Below are positions 25,262-38,829 of a stretch of 64,000 nucleotides of DNA, in pieces. Below the pieces are notes generated by a model. The model worked only from the letters and a program-made list of their open reading frames with translations, did no database searches and was not told the DNA's origin. How positions within the stretch are numbered: the first letter of the stretch is position 1; the number at the start of each line of letters is the position of its first letter. The translations under genes were made by a program, and so were the position numbers. The DNA is from Hyalella azteca (taxonomy: Eukaryota; Arthropoda; Malacostraca; Amphipoda; Hyalellidae), in NCBI RefSeq assembly GCF_000764305.2, contig NW_025946706.1, positions 186,001-250,000 of the forward strand. Direction: 5' to 3'.

Positions 25262-28200
25262 TTAGTTGATTGAACGCAGCTTTTGCTCAGCGCGTTTTTG
25301 GCGCGCCTCTGTGAGGTGTAAGGCGCGCATGAGCTCCGCGTTCTCCACGAAGATGCCAGCGAGGAGTTTATCAGCTTTTTCAGCACGACGCATCTGCAAG
25401 AAAAAATAATGTAGATAATCTTATGTAAACAAGCGATAGAAATTTGCTGCTGAAACTAAACCTATAAATCTCCATACATAAATAATATAAAATATGAACA
25501 CTTGTTTCAGCAAAAATTCACCAGCTACTTAGGGAGGAAAAGGTGCGTTGACACGGGGCAAGTTGTGACAGCGGGGCCGCAACTGGCCGCCAATAGTTGA
25601 ATTGTCATGTACGCATATAAAAGACGCCATTATTAGCTTCCAATATTTTCTAACGTTTGGCCGCCAGATCGCGTCTTTTATCAGGGTGCGTACCGGTATT
25701 TCGAAAAAAATTCCATTACTTTTCCATGACCTGGTTCTAGTAATCTTTGAATGTTAAAGGAAAAGAGAGTAGTCAGCGCATCAGAACCAAATTTTGCCAT
25801 GTACAAGATGTGTATCAAACCTACGCATCCACTTGTATATTTATTTGATCTTACAATTTTATTATGAATAAATTTTTCTCCGCTGGTTCCAAATGAAACC
25901 GCTCGGCATTAATGGGTCAACATACACAGCACAGAAAAACAATTAATTTTTTTCTTTATTTATTTGCAAATTCCATGACTTTCCATAACCTGAAATAAAA
26001 TCCCATGACTTTCCAGGCAAGGAAAATGAAAAATTAAATTCCATGACTTTCAGGTTTTCCATGACCGGTACACACCGTGTTTAAAGCACGCAGTGGTTAG
26101 GTGAGAGTAGCAGTTTTTGGCATGATTATTTCGGGTACCAGACATCTAAAAGTAGACATTAGAGACATGTCTTGCGAAAATTTTTTGTGAAATGTAGTAG
26201 ATACATTAGACGTTGTCAATGCTATTCGTAGTTCAAGCCCCGCGGAACGAGAGTTACCGTCAGTTGACCACGAATATTACTATAATCGAAGAATTACATT
26301 TTTTCAGATAATTTAAATTGCTATTGTCCTTAAACTAACTTGGTAATAAAAATGGTATGTACATTTGATAGTACCTATAGTTCTAGTATGGTGTATGGGT
26401 GTCTATGACTGCTGGATCAAAAAATGTGGAGTCGGAAAAAAATTCATCAGATTTCGTCAGGTATCTAACTCCACACAAGTAAGACCCAAGCGAACCATGT
26501 CTTTAAATGAATCTAAGCTCTCTTCATTCTCAGCCAATCAGGCGGCTGTCAGTTGGTCACGTGTCCACCTACTGACCGTGCATTGGCCACTTAAACCAAG
26601 AATGTTTGAACCATGTATTTGAACTATTGACTGAAACTAATCATAATTGCACCTATTGACAAAACTAATCGTGATTGTACCTATTGAGTAGTAGTAGTAG
26701 TAGGGAGAGGTTTCTAGCGCTTCAGATCAGTGTCGTCTATTTCGCGCCGAAGGTCCAATATTCGTTTTGCAGGGTCGGCAGGCTTCTTTGTTGGTTTCAG
26801 GCTCGTGGCCTGATCCATCTGGTCTAGGGTGTATGCTTCTTTATTTCCAAGGCGCAGGTTCTATCCGTCTTCTGCTATTTCATCTCAACCAGTAATATGA
26901 TGACACGAATATGACGTCTTGTCGGGTGTGTGGGTCTTTTCTGACCTCTGTCAAGGTGCCGTGCTAGATATCTGGCAGCAGGTTACACTCGATTAGGTAT
27001 TGTCTAAGGTTGTCAGTTCTAAAGGTGCTTCGGGGAACTTCCCCGAGCATCCTAGACAGCATTTCATTTGGGCTGAGAGCAGTGGTGTTGGGGTAGTAGT
27101 TTTGCCGGGTATCACTGTGGCTCGGGCACTCCGCCATAACATGCAAGACCGTCAGGGGTACCAAACAGTCATTGCAATACGGCATTGGACGGCGTTCGAT
27201 CAGGTACCTGTGAGTGAGGCGCGTGTGACCGATCCTTAGTCTGCACAGCGCTACCTCCATCTTCCGGGATTTCTGGTATGATGAACTCCACGCTCGTACA
27301 CAATCCTTAATTGCTCTTAGTTTGTTCTCTCCCACGTTCAGCCACTGTTCCCGCCAGATATGGCGGATGCTTGCCTTGATGATAGGGTAGTGGTCCCGGA
27401 CCCCCCCCCCACGACAAGGGCGAGATGGCACGGGGGGGTTGTACCTATTGACTAAAACTAATCATGATTGCACCTATTGACTAAAACTAATCATATTTGC
27501 ACCTATTGACTAAAACCAAACACGTTTACAACTATTCTAAATACATGCCAATTCGTCAATAAGTAGCAAATATTCGCTGGTGCCCCCAGAAACAGCCAAT
27601 ACTCCTCAGCACGAGGCCAGTGGCCAGATAATTGGCAGCGCTGAGTACTCGACACTTTAAGTGGCTGCCACAACTGACCCCATGTAAACGCGCCTATAGA
27701 ATGCAGGGAATACACAAAAAAACAAAATCTATGATGATCAAATATAAAGAGTAACCTGCTGAGCGTGCTGAGAAGCGTGATGCTGGAGATGATGATGGGC
27801 TGTGGCCAGAGCAGCTTCTAGTTCAGTAACGTGAAGCTGCTGGTGCTCTCGGCAACCTGCACACACGCATCAACAAACATGAATATTACAGTTTAATATT
27901 TTGAAAAGTTCTTCTGGAGCCGAGAAAGAATTTTCTGGTAGCGTTTCGAGAAATTCACAAAAACAACGTCAAATTTCATGCCAATCTATGATTTTGAAAA
28001 ATAATATGCGAAATAAAGAACATGGTGGAAATTTCACGAATTTTCCTTCGTCTCGCTGAAATATTTACGAATTTAGGCGCTCTGGATAAAAAATTAACAT
28101 CTCACGAACAATCGTTATTTCATTACAAGCTTGACCTCACTGATTTATTCAAATGCAAGTTTAAACATGTAACTAGAAAAATTGCAGAACACCACACAAA

Positions 28201-31200
28201 CACTAGTACACTAAACATTGAATACATTTCTAAACTGACTGTCAAAATCGATAGATTTATATATTCAGCCAGCTTGTTTTTTTGTCCGACGTGAGAAGCT
28301 GTACAAATTAGAAACAAATAAAAAATCCATTCAAGTACACGAATATTTTTAACGGAAATTGTTACTATAATATAAGGAAACTTCCGAGTTCAAGGTCCTG
28401 AATGACACTTCGTACGCGTCAACATCTTGCATCAGTCAGTAGTTACGCAAAAGGTACCTCTTGAAGGCCGCACTTGATCAGATATAAATTAGGCTATCAT
28501 CAGATATAAATTTTATCAGATATAAATATTGAAGAGGACCTATGGAAGCACCAGGTCTCTATTTTCATAGGCAATGCCTGTTGCTACGCAAGTTGCTGTC
28601 TTTTATACTTGGTTAAAACATGCATAGACAATTGCCTAGTTAGAAAAGTTCTATTAACAATTGTTACGGCACGATCTCGGCCAGTCTGAGCCCCATTTTT
28701 CCAAAGCGACTTTCCAAAATACTATGCAAGGGGCTCTTCTGGCAGTGCCCGCCAGATTTTACTCAGGACTCTAGTCTAGTTAAATTCATCAACAGGCCAT
28801 GGGCTTTGATAATGATTTCAAGCATTGATAGTCAAACCATAAAATGATTTAAGATTTCACCTCGCGGACGCCTCGTATCAGTATCTACGTCCAAGAATGA
28901 GCTGGGAACTTATAAGTGTTTAATATTCCGACATGTTAGCGATACCTTTGATGAAGGCAGCCAACACAGACGCTGGCACTAGAGCAGCACCGTTACCAGC
29001 AGCTGGCGTAGCGAGGCTCTTCTCCATGTGTTCCTGCAGCTGCGCGTGCAGCTTCTCCAGCTGTGCTCGAGCTGTACAAACATACCAAATATTAAAAAAA
29101 AAGTGAATGGACATTTTACAATAACGCACGATTTTCGTTTTCAAATAAACTAATTATAGTTTTAAAGCAGAACTCCTTGATTTACGAGATTCAAAATGAG
29201 AACAGTTTGAACAAATTTGAGTCGGGTTTTTGACTCGTATCCTGGGAAGCCGGCGACATAAACATAGTGATATAATCCCGACAGTTCATACTATGATAAA
29301 TAATGTCAAAGAAAAAATCGGAATAAAATGATACGCAGAATTATACACCTAGATAAGATTGTAAACGGGCTAATCTTTTAACTAACCACACACACTGGTT
29401 TCAACAAAAAATATGCTAAGTTATATAATTATTCTACGAGTGCCCGAGAAAGAGTTAAATGGGTATAATAAATGAACATATATCAACCTTTTCAACTTCT
29501 ATTGATATTCCAAGCAAAAAAAATCGCATTTATTGATCCGTAACTCATCAGAATCTTACAAATATTACATTAATTTCTTTGTGTTAAATCGCGCAGCACT
29601 CACCAGCTGCAGCTGAGTGCTGCGCGGCATGCAGCTGCTGACAGCTCTCCTGCAGCTGCTGCATCACCTCCTGCTGCTGCTGCTGCTCACCTCGGCTACG
29701 TGCTGCTGGTGCTGCATCGTGCTGATCACCATTCATCTGTGAACAGCAATTCTACCCTTAGCCGTTCAGATGGTGAAAGTTAACAGCATAAATGATTTTA
29801 AACAATTATATCGTAAATGCTGAACCAAATACTGACCAATGAGTATATGATAGCTGAACAAAAAGGGTTTGATTGCTGAGCATCAACAGCTTGAAAACTG
29901 ATCAATAACAGTGCAATGTTTAATAATAATGGTGTACTAAGTGGCCACTACAGAACTGAGACGCAGGCAGAACTCCTTTGCAGTAATGTAGTCAAAACGC
30001 TAACAAAATCGCTATTAATTCAAGTTACGAGCTAAAAAAAGTAGGCTAATAATCTGAATAAATAAAGAGCCTTTAAGTAAATTTCTTAGCCAGAGAAGAG
30101 ACTCTGAAGCATCGTCTGGAAACGCGTGGTCAGAATTTGAAAACCTTGCCTCCATCCAGGCAAAAAATAAAAATTTTGCAAATTAACGTTGCATTCATGA
30201 AGTATGGACAAGAAGAATCATGAAGTATAAACGCGCCTCATCACATAATCACGCTATTTAAGTGGATTCACTCTAAGTATATTAGTGGAATAAAGATGCT
30301 TACATGAACCTCAGTGGGATCCAACAGTGCGAGAGTTTGAACAGCAACATCTTTGGAGGCCGTCGTCTCACTAGCAGTAATGGGATTCTCTTCAGCAACT
30401 GGATTGCTGGTATTAAGCGACTTGTTAACATCTGTCTCAGTGCTGCATGGCATGGAGCTGCTTGAACAGGAAATGTTAGTTGTATTCTTGTCAGTATTAT
30501 CCAAAAAAATTTCAATGTTCTGCTTTGGATTTGACTCGTGAACGCACATTTCCTCCATAGCATCAGTATTGTTCACGGCTTGGTCACATTGTTCAGCGCT
30601 CTCCACATTCATGGGTGATTCCTTGGTATCCGTTTTCTCAATTTCCTGCCAAAGGCTAGCAAGTTGTTCCTCTGCTAATCTTTGCAGCTCGATGGCTGCG
30701 TTGCGTTCCGCTTCAGCAGCAGATTGAAGTCTTTGCGCTTCTAATAATTCGAGCTCAAGTTCGTTGACCTGTAACAATTATTAAATTAGATCAATTATAT
30801 GAATCAAATTGGAATGCTGAACTACGGTTCAATCAAAGTTTTAATTGTTAACATCATACAGAACAAGTTTCATCATCAATTAAAATAACAAAGATTAAAA
30901 CCATAGTCGTGTCTTTAATATGATCAGGTTGTTAACGGTTTTAAATAATAAAAAGCAATCCCATAACTGAACATCACACATATTGCAGTACGGTGAAAAC
31001 TGAGTTTAATATCATGATCACCTGTTGCTCAAAAAGTAAGCTCTCGTCAATAGGTGAGAGCCGCTGTTTTGAAGCATTAGAAGTTCTGTTCAATTCTTCA
31101 GTTTCGTACTGGACAATTTTTGCCTCAAGTTCAGCAAATTTCTGATCGTAGACGCGGCGCTCCTCTTCGTAGTAGTCCTGCTCGTCTTGGAGCTTCAGTA

Positions 31201-34200
31201 GCCAATAATCTTCACTTTTATCCAATTCTGCACGCACGCTCTGCAAAAAAATCTCATGTGATATCACGGTAAAAATGTTGCTTACTATAGTGATTAAAAA
31301 ATAGAGATTCCTAGATCACAGAGAAAAATATTAATTCCTTCTAGACACTAAGAAACATTCAGCTCTAAAATACGTGTACCTGACTACGCAGTTAAAGGAA
31401 AAAAATTGTTGTACGACACGTGACGGAAAAACTGGAAAATATTTTTTATAAACTAAGAAGTTGAACAATGTTTGGTCTTTAATTAATGGACTATGGTAAT
31501 AAGAAGTATAAAACAATGTTTGGTCTTAACAATGTTTGGAGATACGCCATTTGGTCTTCGGTCTTCCACAATAAACAACACAAGCGTCGTACGGAATGCG
31601 TACATAGACAGGAGCTCTTGCTTTCTTGAAGTAACAACTTACCTGAAGTTCGGCCTGAAGTTGCGCTAGATTGTCCTCAAGTTGGGCTTTTTGTCGCTCA
31701 GCAGCACTGAGGTCTTGTTCCAGGACGTGACGCTTCGCGAGCTCCTTCTGCTGCAGGTCACGCACCGCTGAGCGCAGGTAAGTAAGAAGCGGCAAGAGGT
31801 CCGCAGGGGCTTTGCGAGGACTGTCCTGAATATAACTGGACTCGTCCGATGCCTGATTGTCGTTTGGAGTTTCATCGACATCATCAAGAGACGCGGAAAC
31901 CTTACCATCGGCAGCGGCAGATACCGAATCTCTATTGGTGGAGGTTTGGCTGTCTAGGCCAGGCTTCGGCAGAAAAGATGTGCAAGGAACTGCATCTTGA
32001 TGTTCATGTGAGGCAAGAGATGTGTCAGACAAGCACGGGCGAACGTTAGGCAGGAAAACATCGTCAGCAGATGATACTTTAGCTAGAGGCTTGCTAGAGG
32101 ACGGTAGAGACTTTGACTTTTGAGCTTCTGCGTATTTTTCTCCAGTTTGTAGTTCTTTGATGAGCTTCTTGAGAGCTTTTTCCCAGCAGCCCCACTGAGA
32201 TAGCTGAATATAAACACAAGACCAAATCAAAACAATAAGTAAAGGGGAAAATTAACTATAAAATACTAATAAATATAACATGAAACCTGTAAAACAGTTG
32301 CAATAAAATGGATCCATTTCCATCCATCATTGAAATGAATTTATTTGCAAAAGACTGATGTGCAAATATTCGAATTCGCTCAATTTCTTTATTTTTTTGC
32401 ATGTATTAATACTGATGAAATGAAGCTGCAAGGCGGCCTGACCTGTGCGTCCAGTTGTATTTGCAGGCGTGCCACACACGCGGCCAAGTGGTGCCGCTGC
32501 TGCACCAGCCCTGCGACCTCCACCCGCACGCTCGCCAACTCCGACCCCAGACCTCCGCTGCGGCTGCGCCTATTACAAACACAGATAATAACTATTTTGG
32601 TCATAAAAATAGAATTCAGTATAATGACGGAGGCAGAGAGTCAAGATTAATAAGAAATGAGTGAAAAACTCAATTACCCACTCGCACAACCGGCACTGTG
32701 ATGTGCAGACCGAATAACAGGTTGAAACTCACCTAGAGGACTGTGGGGCACTTGCCGACGCTGAAGAGATGCTTTCGCTGCTCAGAGCGTTACTTGTCAT
32801 CTGATGAGCAACAATATTTTTCTTATTTCAAATCAGATACATTTTATGACTTGACGAGCGAGGCTTACTTCCACAAGCACAGAAACTAGTTTGTTCATAC
32901 AGCATCCGGAACAATCAGAAAGCTAGCACATTAGCAAATATTTCAGCAAAACTGGAAATTCATATAAAAATGTAAAATCAGCGTAAGATGGCAAATAAAT
33001 TTTCAATAAGTCAAACAATTCTCCAGATGACGTTGGTAGATAACAAATTTTAACGTTTGCGGAAGCATCACTCACAACGCTGCTGGCGCTGGCCACGCGT
33101 CGGTGATCGAACGCGTCCCGAACGCTGCCGTGCTCGTCAATGTGGCTGCCACCGCTGCTCAGTGACGTCAGGTGCAGCTCCAACGAAGCTGGCTGCGAGC
33201 TGCTGCCATATGCACCCATGCCTAGGACTGTCAGAAAACTATAGTTAGAATGGTTCTTCAATGACATTTATTTTTTTTTTTTCAGAAAAAGATGAGCAGG
33301 TATTGGTATGAGATGGTGAATAAAACAGAGAAAAGCAGGTTAGGAGCACAGAAGGGTTGAAATCTAAGGTAAATACTAATTTACATTGAAATATTCTGTC
33401 ACAGCATCTCTAAATATAGGAGAATTTTCAACAAACCGACGAGAACAAAACATGATTGTGAGCCTAATGACCTGCTGACGAAGAATAAGGAGGTGGAGGC
33501 GAGGACGCGCAGCGCGCGATCTTGCCAGCTCGTGGGCTAAGGAGGTCAGGGGAACTACGACGACAGGCGCTGCTCACGTCGTGTGGGGAGCTCCACGAAA
33601 CTTCATCGCTGCTGCCCACCGCGGGACGCTTGATCCCAGCACTGCTCCAGGCGGGTTGCTCGCTGCTATGATCAGTGATCGTGAGTTAAGGCAGTACAAT
33701 TTCGTAAAAGCATTGCAAGGTGGGAGAGCTTGATACAATTTTTTATTACGTACTCAATTAAAGGTTATAGTATGACAAGTAAAAGATGTCGGCAGCATAC
33801 GACAGGCTAAGAAACAAGCCCTGAAAGAGGTAAAAAGGAAAAATGTTCCAGAAATCAGCATACAATACTAAAAAAATATAACTCAGTACTCACTGCAGTG
33901 AGTGACAGAGAGCGCATTTTCTCGTCGACGAAAACTTGAGGTCACGGACGGACGGACAGACGGACATGGCGAGCACAATAGTGCATTTTTTCCATAAATG
34001 AGAAAATGCGCTAAAAATAGAGTATCAAAAACACGAATATGGGATAATTAAGGAATGAAAATCTGCAAGACAGTTTTCTGTCACCAGACTATCGTCTAAA
34101 ACCATGAGCTGGATGGAGTACAGTGATAGTCGTCACCTGGACAGATTAGCAGAGGGATGCGAATTTTCCCGTGGAGAGCTGGCGATTACTGTGCTGGAAA

Positions 34201-37200
34201 TGCTGGTGTTGGGTCCGGCAGGTAGTAAATAATCTCCTATACAAGTACCATCGAGGCTCATTTCTCCAACGCTGCAATCAAGAAGTGCTATAAATCAGCC
34301 TGATGACAAACATGGCCCATGATGGCATAGTTATGGTGTCACACACAAGTTTATGGAGGAAATAGGCCTAATCGTAGTTATTTTTTAACGAATCTCACAC
34401 TTGCCCTCTTCGCCTTAATGTGGTTTCAATACAAAATTACACTGCCCTTTTCCAATGAATATTATATGACTTTAGTATTAAATGACGCCATTAGAATATT
34501 ATATGACGTAATTCTAGAGATGCACGCCATTACCTGAGCATTCCCCGGTGCGACGGGTGCAGGGTTAGCTGCTCCACTCTGGCCTGGAGCTCGTCATTGC
34601 TGTCTCTGAGGGCCTGATTGTCATGGCGCAGCTTGGCAAGCTGAGCGCACAGTTCCCGCCACTCAGCGTCATCGCCAGGGCATTCGCCAGCCAAAAAACC
34701 AACTCCTCGCTCATCGCCGTGCTCATCTCCTTCTTGGTGGTCTTGCTGCTGAGCCACATCAATGCAAAATATTTATTAAGCCCTGGGCTAACACAATATG
34801 ACAGGTTTCTAAGTAAGACCTGGACAAACACAATGTAGGACAGGTTTCTAAGTAAGCCCCAGACCAAAACAATGTAGAAAAGATTTCTTAATGCAGCAAC
34901 AAGCCAATAAAAACAAAACCAACCTAAGTAAATATAGTTGAAACTATAACATGCCACAAATAAACAGAATGAACGATACTTTTTATAGTAAAATTCAATG
35001 CGTGAATTATTTTGAACAAAAAATTAGCGGAAAGTTTATTTATGGGAAGTACGTTCAAGAAGCTTTAGTTTATTAGCAAGTAATGTTGATGAGCACAGAG
35101 GATTTATGGAGTGAATTAAGTTAATTAAGATTAAAAAAATCACCTGCAATGAGTATACAAACTTAATGCAAACTGACAGAAAACTTTAATTGTGGCACAC
35201 TTCACAATGGAGAAAACTATCACAAATACAAACACAAGACTTTAATACAGATGACAATTTAATTCAGATGAAACGGACCCTGCGCTGTAGCTTGACGTTG
35301 AGAGCAGCGGCATCAGCAAGGGAAGCGTTCATTGCGTTCATTTTAGTGGTTAACTCGTGGTTTTCAAGTTCCAGTCGTTCGCATGCCTGTACAAGGAGAT
35401 CAAAGTCAGGTGATGAATAAAACAGCAATGAAAAATTTACAATAGGAAAGATTTCAGAGAAGCAGTCCAGCAATCATCTACAGACTTCAGGATTGACAGG
35501 TAACACATCATGGTGGCAATACAATCGCAAGATATTTCATATATTTCTTCATAGGTCCAATAAGTAGATAAAATTCAGATTTTCTACAGTTTGGCTGCAG
35601 GTATTACAGATTTCTTCACCCACAATCTAAATGGAACCTAGCACAAAAAGCGCCATCAAGATTATTAAGACAAGGAGGCCAAACCTGCTCAGTCTGCCCC
35701 AAGAGGTCGCGTGACTTGTTGAGTTGTTGCTGCAGATGGTCAGCCCTCTTATTAGCGTCGGCAAGAGCAGCGATGGCTTGTTCTTTGGCCTCACGCTCGC
35801 CATACAGTCGCTCTTGCAGGGCCCTCACTGCCTCCTGATGCTGCTTCTCAACACTCCTGCATAAACATTTTGTAGCAGATGATTCACATGAATTCTAACA
35901 TAGATAATTAATATACTTAACACTAACCAAACAATATATGCAGTTATATGGTGCAGAAATGCAATCAATGAAGAAATAGTATTTCTCCAACATATTACTC
36001 ACTAAAATCACATAAAGATGGAAAAAGACTCAATAGTTAGGGCAGCCTGTAACTAATCGTCACCAGCGCGCATTTTAGCGTAAAATTAACAACGGGGCTC
36101 TTTTACAACTGGCGGACAAATGTAAATATTCTGATGTGGTTCTCACTGGATGTGTTGGTGCGCGGTGGCCTCGAGCGCCATGGTGTGGTCGTCAAGCTCC
36201 TGTGCTTGGCTGGACAAGCGGTGCGACGTGTGCGCCAGATCTGCACGCAGCTTGTCACGCTCGCACCAGGCGCTTTCTACAGCACTCCTGAGGGAGTATG
36301 AACACTTTATAATGAAACTGTAATTTATAGCAATAAGGAGAAATGAATGTAGCATTTAGTGTGTTTAGCAAGAAAACAAAGACTTTTAAGCTGCATGGAA
36401 ATAGCATGTGTTGGCAACGTGTCTTTACTTTCATAAATAAGCAAATTAATAAATTATATTTTGTCAGGCCTATTGGGTATTAGTCAATTATTTGTATAAA
36501 AATTCAATATTTGATATCGAAATATAAATGAATTAATGCACCTGAGGTGTTTTGTTTCCAACAATAGAAGAGAACACAGGGCGCGCCTGTTGGCGAGAGC
36601 TGAAGAAGGAGGTTCACTGGTTCTCCTAGAGGAGCACTCAGACTCATCTGGCGATGCAGTGCACTCTTCCTCTATGGCTGACGTCAGGTCATGCAAGGCT
36701 AGTTCTTCTGATGGAGAGCTGGGAAGTCCAAGGTAGTGGAGTAGAGCCTGACCATCTCTGATCCCGCAGCTCTCCCAACGCTGCAGCAGCCTCCACACAC
36801 CGATGCTCCTGTGGTCCAAGACTCAGCTTCAGAATTTAAGTGGCATGTTGTCTGCCACAAAGTATAAGGAAAAATAATGAAATCCTAAAAGGCAGAATTC
36901 TAAACATTAATAACTCGGAACATAAATCAAGAGAAATACTAAAATATATGTTTTCTAACTAAAAATTCAATCGAAGCCCCTCCCCCCAAAAAAAAAATAT
37001 TAACAATAATTAGTTCAAAGTTAGATTAGTTCAAGGATTAAGGTCTCTGAGGGTACAAAAATTTAGAAATTTTCATGAAGCAGACAAAATAATAACTGAT
37101 TTGACGAGACAGGAGTGCCTCTACTGGTGAGAGCAGAAGGTGACCTGGATGAAGTACGAGGCGAGGAGCCAGCAGCTTCACTAGGCATTAGGAAAGGTGC

Positions 37201-38687
37201 AAGAGCACCAGCCATAGGAGACTCGTCCATTGAGTGGCTGACGACTGCACCCCCACTGTTCCGCATGCCACTCTTTGTGATACCACTGCCGCTGCTGGTT
37301 ATGCTACTCACACTGCGCCCAGACTTGTTACTTACATTAGCTGCTCGGCCTTCACACTACAATAAAATGGAATGAACATTAAAAAACACATAGCAGTAGA
37401 AATAAAATTTAATGTTTGCTTATTTCAATGATATTTTGACACATTTTGCACTCAGAATTCTGACAATATAAGTAAGGCTGTAAATGAAGTTGCTTACAAA
37501 AATTTTTTTAAGATCCAAATTTTGCATTCATTCATGTCTTCTGATGCCTCAATATGCAATATTTTGTAACCAATTCCTTATTAATGATTAATTATTTCAC
37601 TCTCTGAAAAATAAGAAAGTTGCTATAACAAGATGGATTGTCACAGAAACCTGCCAAACCGAGCCAGATGTTGTAGAGGAAATGCTTTGAGGGGAGGTTG
37701 GTGGAGCTGGGACGGAGGTCTGGCCATTGGTGATGCTCATCTCTGGCGTGCGCTTCTGGAAGAGGTGGAGGAACTCTGCAAAACTGATTCTTCCATCACC
37801 ATCAAGATCCAACCTCGTGAAGAGCTGCAGGGGAAAAAATTTGTATGAACATAAGTTAACTGGACCTATACAAGAAAAATAAATGATGAAGCATTCCCAT
37901 GATCTCAGAAACGATATCAGTTCAAGAACGTCAGTCAAGTTTATTAGAAGGATAACAATCAAACATATATTTTGATTCAACTTTTACACATCAAAATAGA
38001 GTAAATTTATTAGATATTCAAGTAAGTGCTAGTGGCTAACCTCAAGCTAAAGTGAGAGCCATTTTGGGTTGATGAAAATTCTAAATCCTTTCAAATTCAA
38101 TAATAATACAATCAATAAGAATGTATTTATATTTTCAAAAATATAAGGTTTTAAAAGATACAACTGCAGACTTGTTAATTTAAAAAACGAATTGAGAAAG
38201 GAAAGTACTACTTCATTTCTTTGCTCCAGCACATCATTATCCAATAAAACTCAAATTTTGTTTTTACCTGAAGGCAGTACGGTACAATACACTTTGGTAC
38301 TCAATAGACCACAAAGCAAGGCAATTGACATAGTGACATAGTATCCATTTAAAAAAATAAGGCAGATCCTAATGACCTATTAACGAATGCATCCCATTAT
38401 ATATGAGATTTAGATAGCTTGATTATAAAACGAATTCTATATATACACACACAAGATACATACATTATTTGAAAAAGAATATAACACATAAAAATCATTC
38501 CTGTTTCAAATGCCAGTACAGCAAAAGCTATAGAAAATACTATGCCCCAAGTTTGCTAGCACTGATAACTCACTTCCTTAGCATCATCTTCCATGCCAAT
38601 AGCATGGCAAACTTTGGTGAGATCAGCCATTGATAAGAAGCCATCATCTCCAACTCCCAAGCGCATCCAGATGCACCGCACAAACTC
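25262..38687 (-). CDS. NINL: Ninein / ninein-like centrosomal coiled-coil protein (20 exons, 5' partial)
   Basis: Ninein-family proteins anchor microtubules at centrosomes (Drosophila Bsg25D is a homologue). Exons: 38687-38574, 37824-37651, 37356-37097, 36808-36542, 36287-36147, 35856-35685, 35386-35279, 34748-34534, 34271-34137, 33665-33472, 33221-33076, 32800-32733, 32569-32443, 32203-31643, 31240-31022, 30768-30304, 29736-29604, 29071-28946, 27856-27756, 25393-25262. Phases agree throughout, giving 1285 aa plus stop. The first two exons hold an EF-hand pair (GVGDDGFLSMADL; canonical 12-residue loop DLDGDGRISFAE). Then come a segment like human NINL (GVWRLLQRWESCGIRDGQ), a long coiled coil (ERDKLRADL, NDELQARVEQL, LQDEQDYYEEERRVY), Ser/Thr-rich linkers, a poly-Gln run, and the family C-terminus (LLAGIFVENAELMRAL). 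The first exon enters in phase 0 with no ATG, so the N-terminal EF-hands are missing. Ninein versus ninein-like cannot be settled here. Confidence 0.88.
25682..26079. mobile_element. Probable non-autonomous DNA element in last ninein intron
   Basis: Imperfect inverted ends CAGGGTGCGTACCGG and (rc) CACGGTGTGTACCGG enclose 398 bp that contain repeated ATTCCATGACTTTCCA words. A related stretch is at 46360-46490. The ends resemble hAT termini, but I could not find a clean 8-bp duplication. Confidence 0.55.
26622..26687. repeat. Minisatellite, 28-29 bp unit (left part)
   Basis: Units of the type ACTAATCATAATTGCACC, then TATTGACTAAA. The array is interrupted by a LINE at 26688-27438 and resumes at 27439-27540. 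Confidence 0.8.
26688..27438 (-). mobile_element. 5'-truncated non-LTR retrotransposon (Jockey/I-like) 3' end
   Basis: A LINE copy on the - strand, flanked by a perfect 13-bp target duplication TTGTACCTATTGA at 26675-26687 and 27439-27451. Its 3' end (left side) finishes in a (TAC)n/(GTA)n simple tail at 26688-26702. The open frame 27431-26964 encodes 155 residues resembling the C-terminal region of LINE polyproteins: LCRLRIGHTRLTHRYLIE, then a Cys/His cluster (CNDC, HVMAECPSH). Reverse transcriptase and endonuclease are absent, which fits ordinary 5' truncation during target-primed reverse transcription. The right edge is G/C-rich (poly-C near 27402-27411 and poly-G near 27432-27438). Confidence 0.9.
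27439..27540. repeat. Minisatellite, 28-29 bp unit (right part)
   Basis: Continuation of the 26622-26687 array: CTAAAACTAATCATGATTG, then CACCTATTGA, repeated about three times with decay towards 27540. Confidence 0.8.
33872..34018 (+). repeat. Dispersed ~150-bp repeat, copy B
   Basis: Lies in the ninein intron between exons 33665-33472 and 34271-34137. It contains ACTCACTGCAGTGAGT (palindrome), GAGCGCATTTTCTCG, a CGGA-rich core, GGCGAGCACAATAGTGCA and the inverted GAGAAAATGCGCT near its end. Same family as 7296-7441 and 50033-50187. Confidence 0.85.
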
Positions 38688-38829
38688 CTGTACAAAGAGT
38701 ATTAGAGTAAGTCAAAGCTAAATTTCATGACTGTACATGATATTGTTCAATACATAACAGAAGCAAAATAAATAAATAAAACTCATAAATGGCTGGAAAA
38801 TCTGTAATTGCACAATGCCTAGTCATTAA

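Noticed and set aside
25087..25386. 99-residue ORF on - over the GC-rich repeat
   Set aside because: It is in a different frame from the ninein terminal exon and arises from the repetitive GC-rich tract.
30300..30563. Alternative-frame ORF inside the large ninein exon
   Set aside because: Shadow of the coding frame, which is fixed by splice phase and by coiled-coil composition.
31666..31908. 80-residue ORF overlapping the ninein exon 31643-32203
   Set aside because: Same strand but a different frame, without splice sites or similarity.
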